From Paenibacillus graminis (GTDB lineage: Bacteria; Bacillota; Bacilli; Paenibacillales; Paenibacillaceae): a stretch of 64,000 nt of DNA. Shown in pieces: positions 27,674 through 36,117 of the stretch. The notes under the pieces were generated by a model. It was not told the DNA's origin and made no database searches. It worked only from the letters and a program-made list of their open reading frames with translations. The position numbers were made by a program, and so were the translations under genes. The number at the start of each line of letters is the position of its first letter. Position 1 is the first letter of the stretch. The stretch is taken from NCBI RefSeq assembly GCF_000758705.1, contig NZ_CP009287.1, positions 5,146,001 to 5,210,000 on the forward strand. The letters run 5' to 3'.

Positions 27674-28192
27674 ATGTCGTCCAAGGAAGCTCAAAGCGAG
27701 GTGAACCTATTGGCTCAATCTGAAAAAACAGTACAGATTACCGTCAAGCTTCCCAAAAAGCAGTATGAAGCTCTGAAAAAATATGCAGCCTCCAAACATC
27801 TCAGTATGGCAGATATTGTGCGGGCATTCATTCAGAAAGGCATGTCTATTGATTCCTATACGCAGGAGATTGATTTTATCACTGCAATTATCCGCCAAGA
27901 AATCAACATTGCCATAGGTGGACTCAGTAACCGCTTAGCCGGCCTTGCCAGTAAAGACCTCATTATGTCTGCCGCAGCCTACTATTCCACCATCGCCATT
28001 ATTGCAGATCTCATCGACACGAACCGCTATACAACCTTCCGAGAGATTGAGAAGAAGGCTCGTCAGTTAGCAGTAGAGTATACGAAAATGAAACTGACGG
28101 ATGCCGAACAGCTATTCCTTTCTGGAGACGCTTTCGAGCAGAATCTTGCCAAATTACACGGAGGTGCTGGAGATTTCAGCCCTGATCTATAA
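27674..28192 (+). CDS. Ribbon-helix-helix relaxosome accessory protein (MobC-like)
   Basis: 172 residues from the chosen ATG. Residues 17-55 are a ribbon-helix-helix DNA-binding domain (TVQITVKLPKKQYEALKKYA with the second helix SMADIVRAFIQKGM). The rest is helical, as in MobC-type accessory proteins that bind oriT and help the relaxase. The start is uncertain: the frame stays open upstream into the oriT-like repeats, and a TTG at 27710 has GAGGTG before it. The relaxase frame overlaps its 3' end. Confidence 0.7.
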   Translation: MSSKEAQSEVNLLAQSEKTVQITVKLPKKQYEALKKYAASKHLSMADIVRAFIQKGMSIDSYTQEIDFITAIIRQEINIAIGGLSNRLAGLASKDLIMSAAAYYSTIAIIADLIDTNRYTTFREIEKKARQLAVEYTKMKLTDAEQLFLSGDAFEQNLAKLHGGAGDFSPDL

Positions 28193-29411
28193 GCAGCGTT
28201 TTTTTCATCCAAACCGCCCTAAAACCGCAGTAAGTAATTATGTACACATCGGCTATATTGCCACTCGCCCCGGGGCCGTTCGTCATGAAAACTTGCCTCA
28301 TGGACTCTTTGGCAAAATGCAACCTGGAAGTATAGACGTCTTCCAGTCTTGGCAAGAAGTTGCCCGAATCGCTAGAGATATCTCGAAGCAAGGCAAGAAC
28401 ATGTACCGTAGCGTCATTTCACTTCGTACAGAAACGGCAATGGAGCTGGGGCTTAATGATTTCGAAGCTTGGCAACAGTATATTGAGCAACACATTGCTA
28501 CACTCGCAGCGCACAACCGGATCAAAACAGAAAATCTCTGTTGGGCCGCCGCCTTCCATAACGAAAAGGATCATCCCCATCTTCATATCGTGTTCTGGGA
28601 TAAAGAACAGACGATCATGAAGAACTTCACTCACCCTGAAATCCCCAATCGTATCCGCAAACAGCTTATTAAGGATACCTTCGCTTTCAAGATCAAGGAG
28701 TTTTGTGCCGAACGAGACTTAGCCAAAACAGGCATCACAAACATCACTGATGCCATCCTGGAGCAATTTGAAGCTCACATGAAATCCTTAAATCCACAAT
28801 CTTTTCGAGCACTTCGACAACGGTTTGAGCATGCAGATGAAGATTCATTGCTTCGCCTCCCCAAACATAATCTGACCAACTCCCAATCTGTAGAGCAGCT
28901 TGCGTCACACCTATTGCAACTCCGCCATGCATTACCCAAAAATGGACGCTTAGCTTACCAGCTGCTTACTCCTGAAGCAAAGTCTCTCGTAGATGAATTC
29001 GTCCAGGATCTGCTGCAACAAAATCCCTATTTAGCTGAAATGGTGGAGACGTATGTCAAAGCTAAGCTGGAGGTTGCCAAGCTCTATACTTCAGACCCTG
29101 CTGCCCTCACCCAACAAAGCATCAAGTATCAAGCAGAAGCCGAGAAACGCATTGCCAATCGTATACTCTCCACCGTTCGTACAATCATCCAGCTTGAACA
29201 ATCTTCAGATGTTGCTATTCGCCAAGTTGAACGCTACCGAACTTGGACGGAGCAGTTGATCTTGGAGCTGCTGTCAGTCATGGAACAACTCTCCATGCAG
29301 GCGCAACTTGATTACGATGATAAGGCTAAGGTTGTCTTCGGCGGAGAATGGTCCAAACAAGCTAAAAAAGAATGGCTTCTCCGACAAAAGGATAAAGGGG
29401 TGGATCGTTAA
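28164..29411 (+). CDS. MobP-type conjugative relaxase
   Basis: About 415 residues. VHIGYIATRPGAV near the N-terminus and the histidine motif HNEKDHPHLHIVFWDKEQ are the MOBP3-like relaxase signatures. A tyrosine in GKNMYRSVISLR may be part of the active site. The C-terminal half is a helical extension. The relaxase nicks oriT and pilots the single strand into the secretion channel. No ATG fits; starts considered are GTG 28164 and CTG 28182, both inside the end of the RHH gene. The two genes are therefore translationally coupled. Confidence 0.85.
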   Translation: MLEISALIYKQRFFHPNRPKTAVSNYVHIGYIATRPGAVRHENLPHGLFGKMQPGSIDVFQSWQEVARIARDISKQGKNMYRSVISLRTETAMELGLNDFEAWQQYIEQHIATLAAHNRIKTENLCWAAAFHNEKDHPHLHIVFWDKEQTIMKNFTHPEIPNRIRKQLIKDTFAFKIKEFCAERDLAKTGITNITDAILEQFEAHMKSLNPQSFRALRQRFEHADEDSLLRLPKHNLTNSQSVEQLASHLLQLRHALPKNGRLAYQLLTPEAKSLVDEFVQDLLQQNPYLAEMVETYVKAKLEVAKLYTSDPAALTQQSIKYQAEAEKRIANRILSTVRTIIQLEQSSDVAIRQVERYRTWTEQLILELLSVMEQLSMQAQLDYDDKAKVVFGGEWSKQAKKEWLLRQKDKGVDR

Positions 29412-29424
29412 CCATCCCTCTCGC

Positions 29425-29451
29425 AAATACGCTTCCGAAGCGTATTTTTTT
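29425..29451 (+). terminator. Terminator after the relaxase gene
   Basis: AAATACGCTTC and GAAGCGTATTT flank a single C; the practical loop is a few bases. Seven T follow. It lies 14 bases past the relaxase stop and would separate mobilisation genes from the transfer operon. Confidence 0.75.
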
Positions 29452-29516
29452 GTACCCAGTCAGTGTACAACCTGTGAATAATCTATGGATAACTTGTGTA
29501 TTGAAAGGAGCCTGTT

Positions 29517-29672
29517 ATGTTATTTACAAATGGACGATCACAATCCTTTGAGAAACTAATGAAAAAAACACCCCATTGTCCTGCAAGGCCCATGAAGAGT
29601 TCAGAACCGATGAAATCATCGACTGAACCTAAAGATCCTCCACAGAAAGAAAAGCCTCATGGAAATCAATGA
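29517..29672 (+). CDS. Small basic hypothetical protein (51 residues)
   Basis: Starts at an ATG with GAAAGGAG at ideal spacing. The sequence begins MLFTNGRSQSFEKLMKKTP and ends in a Pro/Lys/Ser-rich tail. It overlaps the next gene by 14 bases. I do not recognise it. Similar very short genes are often first in Firmicutes transfer operons; its conservation would have to be tested. Confidence 0.55.
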   Translation: MLFTNGRSQSFEKLMKKTPHCPARPMKSSEPMKSSTEPKDPPQKEKPHGNQ

Positions 29673-30309
29673 TCGCTTACTCGATGTCCTGCGTTATGAG
29701 TTGAAAAAAGTAGGACTTCAGACAACCCCTCCTGTTCTCGATGAAGTTTTGCTTGTCGTAAAAGGCGATAAACCTGTCGCGTATGTTCAGGAAGATGGAT
29801 TTATTATCTACTCCACTCTTTGCGATAAGAAAGACGCCCTACCTGTTCCAACGATTGTTAACCAAGTCTGGGAAATGGAACGTGCTTATCAAGAAGCTCC
29901 TGTTATGCATATTGATTCTGTCAGCAAATACCGGAAATTGATTGAGTATAACGGCATCGTTCTCACGGCTCGCTACGATGGCGATGGCCAATTCACTTTT
30001 GCTAGTTGGCAGTACATGTACGACAATAACGCTGTTTCATTCGGACATTATTTTAGTGAAAATCATTACGCTGCAGCCAAAGCCGACTTTTTATACCGTA
30101 GCGGGCTTGCCGACCGTGCCATTCTTTTTCAGTTGGACGAACTAGCAGTGATTCGAGATACTCTTTTGTTCCGAGGAATGCAAGACTCTGCACTCCAATT
30201 AAAAGAGCAGGAGAACTTAGACAATCTACTGCATCGAGTAGATTCTATGCTTACACCAAGAGAAGAGTTGATGTCTGAAGCTGAGCTTGAAATGGAGCAG
30301 GAAACCTAA
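29659..30309 (+). CDS. Hypothetical ICE protein, paralogue A
   Basis: 216 residues, soluble, no recognised domain. The C-terminal half (HYFSENHYAAAKADFLYRSG followed by an LFQLDELAVIRDTL segment) resembles the same part of the next gene, so the two look like diverged tandem duplicates. The N-terminal half carries VVKGDKPVAYVQEDGFIIYS, a short beta-rich unit seen in small domains of large ICE helicases. Function unknown. Confidence 0.7.
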   Translation: MEINDRLLDVLRYELKKVGLQTTPPVLDEVLLVVKGDKPVAYVQEDGFIIYSTLCDKKDALPVPTIVNQVWEMERAYQEAPVMHIDSVSKYRKLIEYNGIVLTARYDGDGQFTFASWQYMYDNNAVSFGHYFSENHYAAAKADFLYRSGLADRAILFQLDELAVIRDTLLFRGMQDSALQLKEQENLDNLLHRVDSMLTPREELMSEAELEMEQET

Positions 30310-30340
30310 TGATATCTATCTCTTTAAGGAGTGAGACTCA

Positions 30341-31048
30341 TTGAAAAGCAAGAACGAATTCTACAAGGCTTACTTCGCTGCCCTTATGGAACAAGGATTC
30401 GAAGTCCGCCGGTCCCCTTCTGCAGACTATCTTGCTGACTTTTACCAAAAGGACCAACTCATTGCATTCTATACTCGCACCGACCAAATTGAACGGAACC
30501 CCTTCGTTACTGTGCCAGATCGCCTGATGAGTAGCATTCACGACTTGGCCCGAAAAACCGCCTTGCAACTTGGCATTTGCACGGAGAAGCCCTATACCGA
30601 TAAAAGTGAGAAAATCGTTAACGGCGTCTATAAGCTTTGTGAGCATGGCGATGTCGTGCTGGCCTGCAAGCACCATCCTTTGTTTGACTATGTATTCTCT
30701 ACCTATCGCTTATCACCGGATAATCAAACACCTGTTCAGCGGCAGTATTTTTATAACCGCGATGAAGCCACTGAAAGCTTCGCTACACGCAGCGGTCTGG
30801 TGGATGCCCGTAAGCTGTTCAGTGAAACGGAATTAACACTCATTCACGATGAAATGGTCAAATTCTTGATTACGCCAAATGAGAAGAGTATGGATCAGTT
30901 TGAGCAAGTGCAGTTTCTGATTGACCGGCTCGAAGACCTGATTCCCGCTCTTAAAGAACGAGATATTCACCTGGATTACGATGCTGAATTTGCCCATGAT
31001 CTGGACGGTGATCCAGGGTCTCTGGATGTCGCCGAACTATCCCGTTAA
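30341..31048 (+). CDS. Hypothetical ICE protein, paralogue B
   Basis: 235 residues from a TTG start with AAGGAGTGAG upstream. YFYNRDEATESFATRSGLVD and LFSETELTLIHDEMVKFL align by eye with the equivalent segments of the preceding gene. The N-terminus has a short beta-rich unit (DYLADFYQKDQLIAFYTRTD) resembling the KPVAYVQEDGFIIYS unit of its neighbour. An acidic C-terminus (DLDGDPGSLDV) is also seen. No function can be assigned. Confidence 0.7.
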   Translation: MKSKNEFYKAYFAALMEQGFEVRRSPSADYLADFYQKDQLIAFYTRTDQIERNPFVTVPDRLMSSIHDLARKTALQLGICTEKPYTDKSEKIVNGVYKLCEHGDVVLACKHHPLFDYVFSTYRLSPDNQTPVQRQYFYNRDEATESFATRSGLVDARKLFSETELTLIHDEMVKFLITPNEKSMDQFEQVQFLIDRLEDLIPALKERDIHLDYDAEFAHDLDGDPGSLDVAELSR

Positions 31049-31075
31049 TCATCTATAAAAAGGAGATGGCTCTTG

Positions 31076-31930
31076 ATGCCCCAACCACAAACCTCTATTT
31101 GGGGAACGATCCTGACTTGTGTGGAGATTGGCTTGAATATCTACGCGCTGCAAGCCGAACGCGACCAAGGGATTGTCCTTGATGCTGACTATGCAAAAAA
31201 AGCGCTCAGCGAAAACGCATTTCAATTGGGAAAAGAACGCGATGGCCATGTGTATTTCGATGATGTGAAAAGTATTGTCCCTACGTATGAGCTAGCCAAA
31301 CAAGGTGCCATTACACATCCGGAATTACACGCTGTAGCCGAAAATCCAGAACAACTCGTCACAGAAGGCCATTACTTTGCACCCGAATATTTCGGTGATT
31401 TTCCTCCGCCACACGATGATCATGGTCAAGCATACCCTCAGCAACAAACCTGGGATAACGGTGTTTTTCTGGTTGAACGGCCACAAGGGATGCAGCTTGC
31501 CGTCCATCAGACGATCGCTGAACATGTATTGTCCGATATGGCCCTCATGCATGCTGCCGGTCATGAATCCTATTGGTTTTATCCCCTAAACGACTGCGCC
31601 ATTCCCATTTACGAATTGTCCGCCTCTCATCCCGGCGTCTTAGCCAAAGTCATAAACGAGGATAGCTTACTGCACACCCTCTGCGATGATTATCCTTCCT
31701 ATGTTGGAATTCATAACCTGCACACTGAAGAATGGGGTCATATCTTTGACCGCCCTGCTCCCAGTTCTCTTTTCCTGCAGGCTCAGTTGGATGAAGCGGC
31801 TGGGCGAAACAACGAAGACATTCCCCTTTCACCTTCCAGTTATTCGGCGCAAAGTCAGGAGTTCCAAACCATGCAGACTCATGAACCTACAGACGCCTTC
31901 TACGAGCCAAGTGATGGGATGGAGTGGTGA
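31076..31930 (+). CDS. Hypothetical ICE protein
   Basis: 284 residues, soluble and acidic, without a motif I recognise. It contains a central histidine- and proline-rich stretch (YFGDFPPPHDDHGQAYPQQQ). The start was set at ATG 31076 because AAAGGAG stands upstream at good spacing. Its stop overlaps the start of the membrane part of the coupling protein, so it is part of the transfer operon. Confidence 0.7.
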   Translation: MPQPQTSIWGTILTCVEIGLNIYALQAERDQGIVLDADYAKKALSENAFQLGKERDGHVYFDDVKSIVPTYELAKQGAITHPELHAVAENPEQLVTEGHYFAPEYFGDFPPPHDDHGQAYPQQQTWDNGVFLVERPQGMQLAVHQTIAEHVLSDMALMHAAGHESYWFYPLNDCAIPIYELSASHPGVLAKVINEDSLLHTLCDDYPSYVGIHNLHTEEWGHIFDRPAPSSLFLQAQLDEAAGRNNEDIPLSPSSYSAQSQEFQTMQTHEPTDAFYEPSDGMEW

Positions 31931-32412
31931 GAACAAAGCCTAGGCTTGGATTGGCACTTCTGATTGTCCTACTCGGATCAATCAGCAATCTGTTTATCAG
32001 CACCGCCTTGCACAACCTTCTATCGGGCTTTACTTCCTCCCTAGCTTTCCCTTCTTTGAGCCACAGTCTCCACAGCCTGATGAGTAGCAAACCCCACCTG
32101 CTCTTATTCTTCTGTTTTCAAGGCCTGGTTATGATACTGGCTACCTTATTTTTTGTTTTCAACAACCAGCCCTATCAAAGTGAGCTGAAGCAAGTGGCTC
32201 CGGGAATTGAAACGCCCGTGCCTACTGGACAACATCAACACGGTTCTGCACGCTGGATGCGAGATGAGGAACTCCTGCGTCTGTTCGACAATGAGACGCT
32301 GGATCTCCAGCATCCTTTCCTGGAGAAGTTAATCGCGACTGGGTATGAGGATTTGACCTTTCTAGATCAACGGAAGAAAGAAGGGGACGCAAATGAACCT
32401 CCTTCATTCTAA
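31924..32412 (+). CDS. N-terminal membrane part of a VirD4-type coupling protein (separate gene)
   Basis: 162 residues with two hydrophobic segments (about residues 7-30 and 55-78). After them comes HQHGSARWMRDEELLRLFDN, which matches the GSARW motif that in VirD4/TraG proteins joins the membrane anchor to the ATPase. The ATPase itself is encoded by the next gene in another frame with a 20-base overlap. This is either a stable split coupling protein or the result of a frameshift. Confidence 0.7.
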   Translation: MVRTKPRLGLALLIVLLGSISNLFISTALHNLLSGFTSSLAFPSLSHSLHSLMSSKPHLLLFFCFQGLVMILATLFFVFNNQPYQSELKQVAPGIETPVPTGQHQHGSARWMRDEELLRLFDNETLDLQHPFLEKLIATGYEDLTFLDQRKKEGDANEPPSF

Positions 32413-33985
32413 AGAGATTCCCAGAATAACGAGAAGGAATGATACCTCTTCTTCTCCACCTATATCTTCTGGTGGAATTGTACTAGGCATGCAGCGTGAA
32501 GGTAACCGGGAGCGTCTCTACTATATCGGGGATGATGTGCATTCCCTGTGCGTAGGAGCTACTCGGAGCGGTAAATCGCGTACAGTGGTGTTACAATCCA
32601 TCGGCCTCTTAGGACTGGCTGGAGAATCCATGGTCATCAGTGACCCGAAAGCGGAATTATTTCATTTTAGCCATGTGCTGTTAGAGAAACTGGGATACAC
32701 CGTCTGGACGCTGGATTTCCGGCATCCCGAAAAAAGCCATCACTATAACCTGCTGCAACCTATTATCGACGCAGCACTGGCCGATGACCAGGAACAGGCC
32801 GAAATGCTGGCTTGGGATATGACACAGGTATTGGTCGGCAAATCACAGGGAGAGAAAATCTGGACGAATGGAGAAATGTCGGTTATTGCTTCTTCCATTC
32901 TTAGTGTAGTTTGGGATAACATCAAACGTCCGGAATATCAGAACCTCACCAATGTATATTGGTTTTTGGCAGAGATGAACCGACAGATCGGCAACAAGAC
33001 TCCGATGCAGGAATACCTTAAACGCCTACCTCAGAATCATCCGGCCCGTGCCCTGCTCAGCATTTCCGACATTGCGCCTTCTCGCACCAAGGGTAGCTTT
33101 TATACTTCGGCACTTACGACTCTAAGACTTTTCACATCCAAATCTATTTATGCCATTACCCACAAAAGCGACTTTTCCCTGGCTGACCTCGGTCAGAAGA
33201 AACAGGCGCTTTTTATCATTCTTCCGGATGAAAAGACCACCTTCTACCCTGTCGCTTCCCTGATGGTTTCGCAGCTCTATGAACTCCTTACCACTCAGGC
33301 CGATGTCCGCGGCGGGAGATTGGAACGGCGTGTCAACTTCATTTTAGATGAATTTGGCAACTTTACACCGATTGCAGATTTCACCAACAAACTGACGGTA
33401 GGCGGCGGACGTGGGATGCGCTTCAACTTATTTGTCCAAAGCTTTGAACAGCTCAAAGAGAAATACGACGATCATGTAGCCGGTACGATCAAGAGCAACT
33501 GCCAAACCTGGATTTATCTGCAGGCTGATGATCTGGAGACCTTACGTGAAATCAGTGAGAAGTTGGGGACATACACCACCTCTAGCTATCAGCTTTCAGC
33601 TTCGCATGGCAAATATTCTACTCCCAGTACTTCCCACAGCCTTAATTTATTAGAGCGCAAGCTACTGACCGTTGACGAAGTACGCCGTGTGTCCCGGCCT
33701 TATCAAATCGTCCTCTCCCGTTCTCACCCCGCCATGATGTATTCTCCGGATCTCAGTGAATGGGCATTTAACGCCATGATGGGTCTGGGCGACAAGGAAC
33801 ATAACCGACACGTCCGCGAGGAACGAGAGCAGCGCCGACCCATTCTGACTAACACGAGAGAGGAGGTGAAGCTGTGGAACATCTGGATTTATTATCAAAA
33901 GGACATCGCAAGACAATTGGCCGAGCAACGTCAGCAGGCCGCAACCTCCTCCGGCGGATTCATGCCTCCGCCCTTCGACGATTAG
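32393..33985 (+). CDS. virD4: VirD4/TraG-type coupling ATPase (cytoplasmic part)
   Basis: 530 residues. Walker A is CVGATRSGKSRTVVLQSIGL (about residues 49-68) and Walker B is RRVNFILDEFGNFTPIADF (about 308-326), followed by the LFVQSFEQLKEKY segment of coupling ATPases. It has no transmembrane segment; the membrane anchor is the preceding gene. It links the relaxosome to the secretion channel. The ATG follows GAAGGGGA inside the end of the upstream gene. Its 3' end overlaps the next gene by 112 bases. Confidence 0.88.
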   Translation: MNLLHSKEIPRITRRNDTSSSPPISSGGIVLGMQREGNRERLYYIGDDVHSLCVGATRSGKSRTVVLQSIGLLGLAGESMVISDPKAELFHFSHVLLEKLGYTVWTLDFRHPEKSHHYNLLQPIIDAALADDQEQAEMLAWDMTQVLVGKSQGEKIWTNGEMSVIASSILSVVWDNIKRPEYQNLTNVYWFLAEMNRQIGNKTPMQEYLKRLPQNHPARALLSISDIAPSRTKGSFYTSALTTLRLFTSKSIYAITHKSDFSLADLGQKKQALFIILPDEKTTFYPVASLMVSQLYELLTTQADVRGGRLERRVNFILDEFGNFTPIADFTNKLTVGGGRGMRFNLFVQSFEQLKEKYDDHVAGTIKSNCQTWIYLQADDLETLREISEKLGTYTTSSYQLSASHGKYSTPSTSHSLNLLERKLLTVDEVRRVSRPYQIVLSRSHPAMMYSPDLSEWAFNAMMGLGDKEHNRHVREEREQRRPILTNTREEVKLWNIWIYYQKDIARQLAEQRQQAATSSGGFMPPPFDD

Positions 33986-34326
33986 AATTGACCAAGAGAT
34001 TCATCTATCGTCTTACGCTCAATATGAGCATCCTTTTCAGTTGTTTGCTGATAAATTCCCAATCTGTCTATGCATCAGGAGATATCAAAGGCAGCAAGCT
34101 TGTAACCGGTACGGAGAAGTTAATCGGAGATGTCACGACTTGGTTGATGATCCTCGCCCCTGTAGTCGCTGGCTTGCTTATCATTTACTTCTGCATCCGG
34201 CGCTCTGCTGCGGACGAGATGGACACGAAGAAGTGGAACAATCGGATTATCGTGGCCATCGTTTCTTGTATTGGAGCCGTGCTTGGTTCAGCCACTCTCA
34301 ATGTCATTATCGGCTATTACAAGTAA
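33874..34326 (+). CDS. VirB2/TrbC-like conjugative pilin
   Basis: 150 residues from a GTG with AGGAGGTGAAGCT directly before it, the best ribosome binding site of the region. A long basic leader (about 50 residues) precedes a signal-like hydrophobic stretch ending VYASGD. The mature part, KLVTGTEKLIGDVTTWLMIL and a second hydrophobic helix, matches the two-helix VirB2-like proteins of Firmicutes ICEs. A start at the internal ATG (34024) is possible but lacks a good site. The long overlap with the coupling-protein gene is unusual. Confidence 0.7.
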   Translation: MEHLDLLSKGHRKTIGRATSAGRNLLRRIHASALRRLELTKRFIYRLTLNMSILFSCLLINSQSVYASGDIKGSKLVTGTEKLIGDVTTWLMILAPVVAGLLIIYFCIRRSAADEMDTKKWNNRIIVAIVSCIGAVLGSATLNVIIGYYK

Positions 34327-34331
34327 TTCGG

Positions 34332-34357
34332 GCGTGTCCCCTGGACAGGCTCTTTTT
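34332..34357 (+). terminator. Weak terminator after the VirB2-like gene
   Basis: GCGTGTCC and GGACAGGC form a stem with one mismatch and loop CCT, followed by TCTTTTTG. It may reduce expression of later genes relative to the pilin, a common arrangement for abundant pilins. Confidence 0.5.
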
Positions 34358-34396
34358 GTTTTCCCTACCACACTATATTTCTGGAGGTTATGAATA

Positions 34397-34627
34397 ATGA
34401 AAAAATGGTTGAAGGCAGCAAGGGAAAAAAGCATAGATACTGCAGCGCTGGCAAAACAAACCCTGCGCAATCGTCGCGGAGAAGGTTACGTAGATACCGG
34501 GATCAAAATTCTGATTGCCGTTGTCATCGGAGCCTTGCTGCTGGCCGGCCTGTATGTGCTATTTAATGGCACGATTCTTCCAACCCTGACACAACGCATC
34601 AAGGATATGTTCAACTACAAAGGCTAA
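34397..34627 (+). CDS. Small membrane protein with prepilin-like leader (DUF6133-like)
   Basis: 76 residues. A basic N-terminus ends in RRGEGYVDTGIKILIAVVIG, followed by a single hydrophobic helix. If cut after the Gly of RRG, the mature protein would have an acidic residue (Asp) at position 5, as type IV and Flp prepilins do with Glu. The same RGEGYVD motif recurs in the 42327 protein. A prepilin peptidase is encoded at 36114. From memory this resembles DUF6133 of gut Firmicutes ICEs. Confidence 0.7.
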   Translation: MKKWLKAAREKSIDTAALAKQTLRNRRGEGYVDTGIKILIAVVIGALLLAGLYVLFNGTILPTLTQRIKDMFNYKG

Positions 34628-34688
34628 TCCCACTACCTTTTGCGGGAGCGGCCTTAGCGCCGTCTCCTGCAGGAAGGAGGCATGAAGC

Positions 34689-35525
34689 TTGGAAAAAATC
34701 ATTTTGCTGCTAGTCATTGCGCTTTTGAATGGTTCTTTGGTCTATATTGACTCTTTGCTGAAAGACATCATTCCAATTTCCCTGTACGCCGAGAAATACA
34801 TGACGTTAACCACTGGAGCAAATCTGCTTGAAAATCTCTACGACATTGTGTTCTCGTTCGGTGTCGCCTTAATGATCCTCAAATTCCTGAAAAAGGGTTT
34901 CGAAATTTACGTGTTATGGACCGATGGCGATCCTGATGAAGAACCTCTTTTTCTGCTCACCAACTTTTTCCGCTCCATGGCTGTTGCGATCTGCTTCCCC
35001 ACCATTTATACCTGGCTCGGTCAAATTGTCGAAGACTTATCCAATCAACTGCTGGGAGCAATCGGTCAATCTACTAATTACGATTGGCAGATGTGGGTCA
35101 ATGCCTTAGAGTCTGCCGGATTGGTCACAGCTGTCTTTGGCCTCATCTTCGTGGTGTGTTTCTTCATTCTGTACTTCCAGTTTTTGATGCGAGGACTTGA
35201 AATGTTTATCTTGCGTGTTGGCATCCCGCTGGCCTGCGTCGGTTTACTGGACAACGACAAAGGCGTGTTCCGTGCATATGCTCAAAAATTCATGCAATCC
35301 ATGCTGGCAGTTGTCATTCAGATTGCCCTAGCAAAGCTGGGCGTCGGATTAATGCTACAGAATCACGTGTTTTGGGGGATGGCCTGCATGATGCTGGCGA
35401 TCCGGACCCCTCGCTTCCTCTCCGACTTCTTGATTACAACCGGAGGCAATGGAGGCGTGGTTAACAATGTCTATCACAGTATCAAGCTCGTTGGCATGGC
35501 GCGCAAACTGGGCAAGGCAGGTTAG
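34689..35525 (+). CDS. VirB6/TrbL-like polytopic membrane protein
   Basis: 278 residues with about six hydrophobic segments and an N-terminal LLVIALLNGSLVYIDSLLKD. It has the layout of TrbL/VirB6-like inner-membrane channel proteins found between VirB2- and VirB3-like genes in Firmicutes ICEs. It starts at TTG with AAGGAGG 10 bases upstream; an ATG between the two is out of frame. A GC-rich hairpin (34635-34667) lies just before the ribosome binding site. Confidence 0.75.
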   Translation: MEKIILLLVIALLNGSLVYIDSLLKDIIPISLYAEKYMTLTTGANLLENLYDIVFSFGVALMILKFLKKGFEIYVLWTDGDPDEEPLFLLTNFFRSMAVAICFPTIYTWLGQIVEDLSNQLLGAIGQSTNYDWQMWVNALESAGLVTAVFGLIFVVCFFILYFQFLMRGLEMFILRVGIPLACVGLLDNDKGVFRAYAQKFMQSMLAVVIQIALAKLGVGLMLQNHVFWGMACMMLAIRTPRFLSDFLITTGGNGGVVNNVYHSIKLVGMARKLGKAG

Positions 35526-35528
35526 GCG

Positions 35529-35738
35529 ATGGTAACCCTAGAGGAATTAGCCCAAGCCTGTATCTTGCTCATACGTGCGGGCTGTGTATTTCGCTTCATC
35601 TATACCATGGTCCGGCTTTCCGGAGCAGATGAGGAAGTAAGCAAGTATAAGAAGCGCGCTCGCAATGTAGTCATCTTCTATGTACTCGCGGAAAGTATCT
35701 GGCAGATCAAGGAGATCATGCTGCATTACTATCAGTAG
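35529..35738 (+). CDS. Small membrane-associated transfer protein
   Basis: 69 residues with a hydrophobic N-terminal helix and a second helix after SKYKKRARNVVIFYVLAESI. It sits 3 bases after the VirB6-like gene, so it is surely co-translated with it. Genes of this size at this place are common in Firmicutes transfer operons; function unknown. Confidence 0.65.
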   Translation: MVTLEELAQACILLIRAGCVFRFIYTMVRLSGADEEVSKYKKRARNVVIFYVLAESIWQIKEIMLHYYQ

Positions 35739-35784
35739 CTTGACACTTGAGTCGCTTATACGCACAAAGAAAGGAGCATCCACC

Positions 35785-36117
35785 TTGAATGAGGAATTAC
35801 AAACGTTATATATCCCTATGGGTGTCAAACCGCAAAGCGAATGGTTTCCAGGCTTCGGTAAATCGCAACTGATTCAAACCTTCGTTGGCTCCTTCGGAGC
35901 TTTTTTTCTTGCCCTTATGATCTGGCTCCTGAAAGGCAGTGTCCCCTTTGCCGTCGTCACCTTCCTCAGTGGTGTTGCTGCTTCTGTGATGATGACAACC
36001 AAAGATCGGCATAACCTCTCTGTACTGGATCAACTACGCTTTATGGTTGCATTCAAGAAAAGCCAGAAGTATTACCCTTACCGTGCTCTGCCAGAATGGG
36101 ATAACAATTCGGTATGA
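35785..36117 (+). CDS. VirB3/PrgI-like membrane protein
   Basis: 110 residues from TTG with AAAGGAG upstream. Two adjacent hydrophobic segments (about 28-48 and 50-70) sit between the soluble N-terminus YIPMGVKPQSEWFPGFG and the C-terminal MVAFKKSQKYYPYRALPEW. This is the PrgI/VirB3-like pattern. It would anchor VirB4 to the membrane. Its stop overlaps the prepilin peptidase ATG. Confidence 0.7.
   Translation: MNEELQTLYIPMGVKPQSEWFPGFGKSQLIQTFVGSFGAFFLALMIWLLKGSVPFAVVTFLSGVAASVMMTTKDRHNLSVLDQLRFMVAFKKSQKYYPYRALPEWDNNSV

Noticed and set aside
34635..34667. Terminator before the VirB6-like gene
   Set aside because: The stem is GC-rich but has no T-run; more likely a leader structure near the ribosome binding site.
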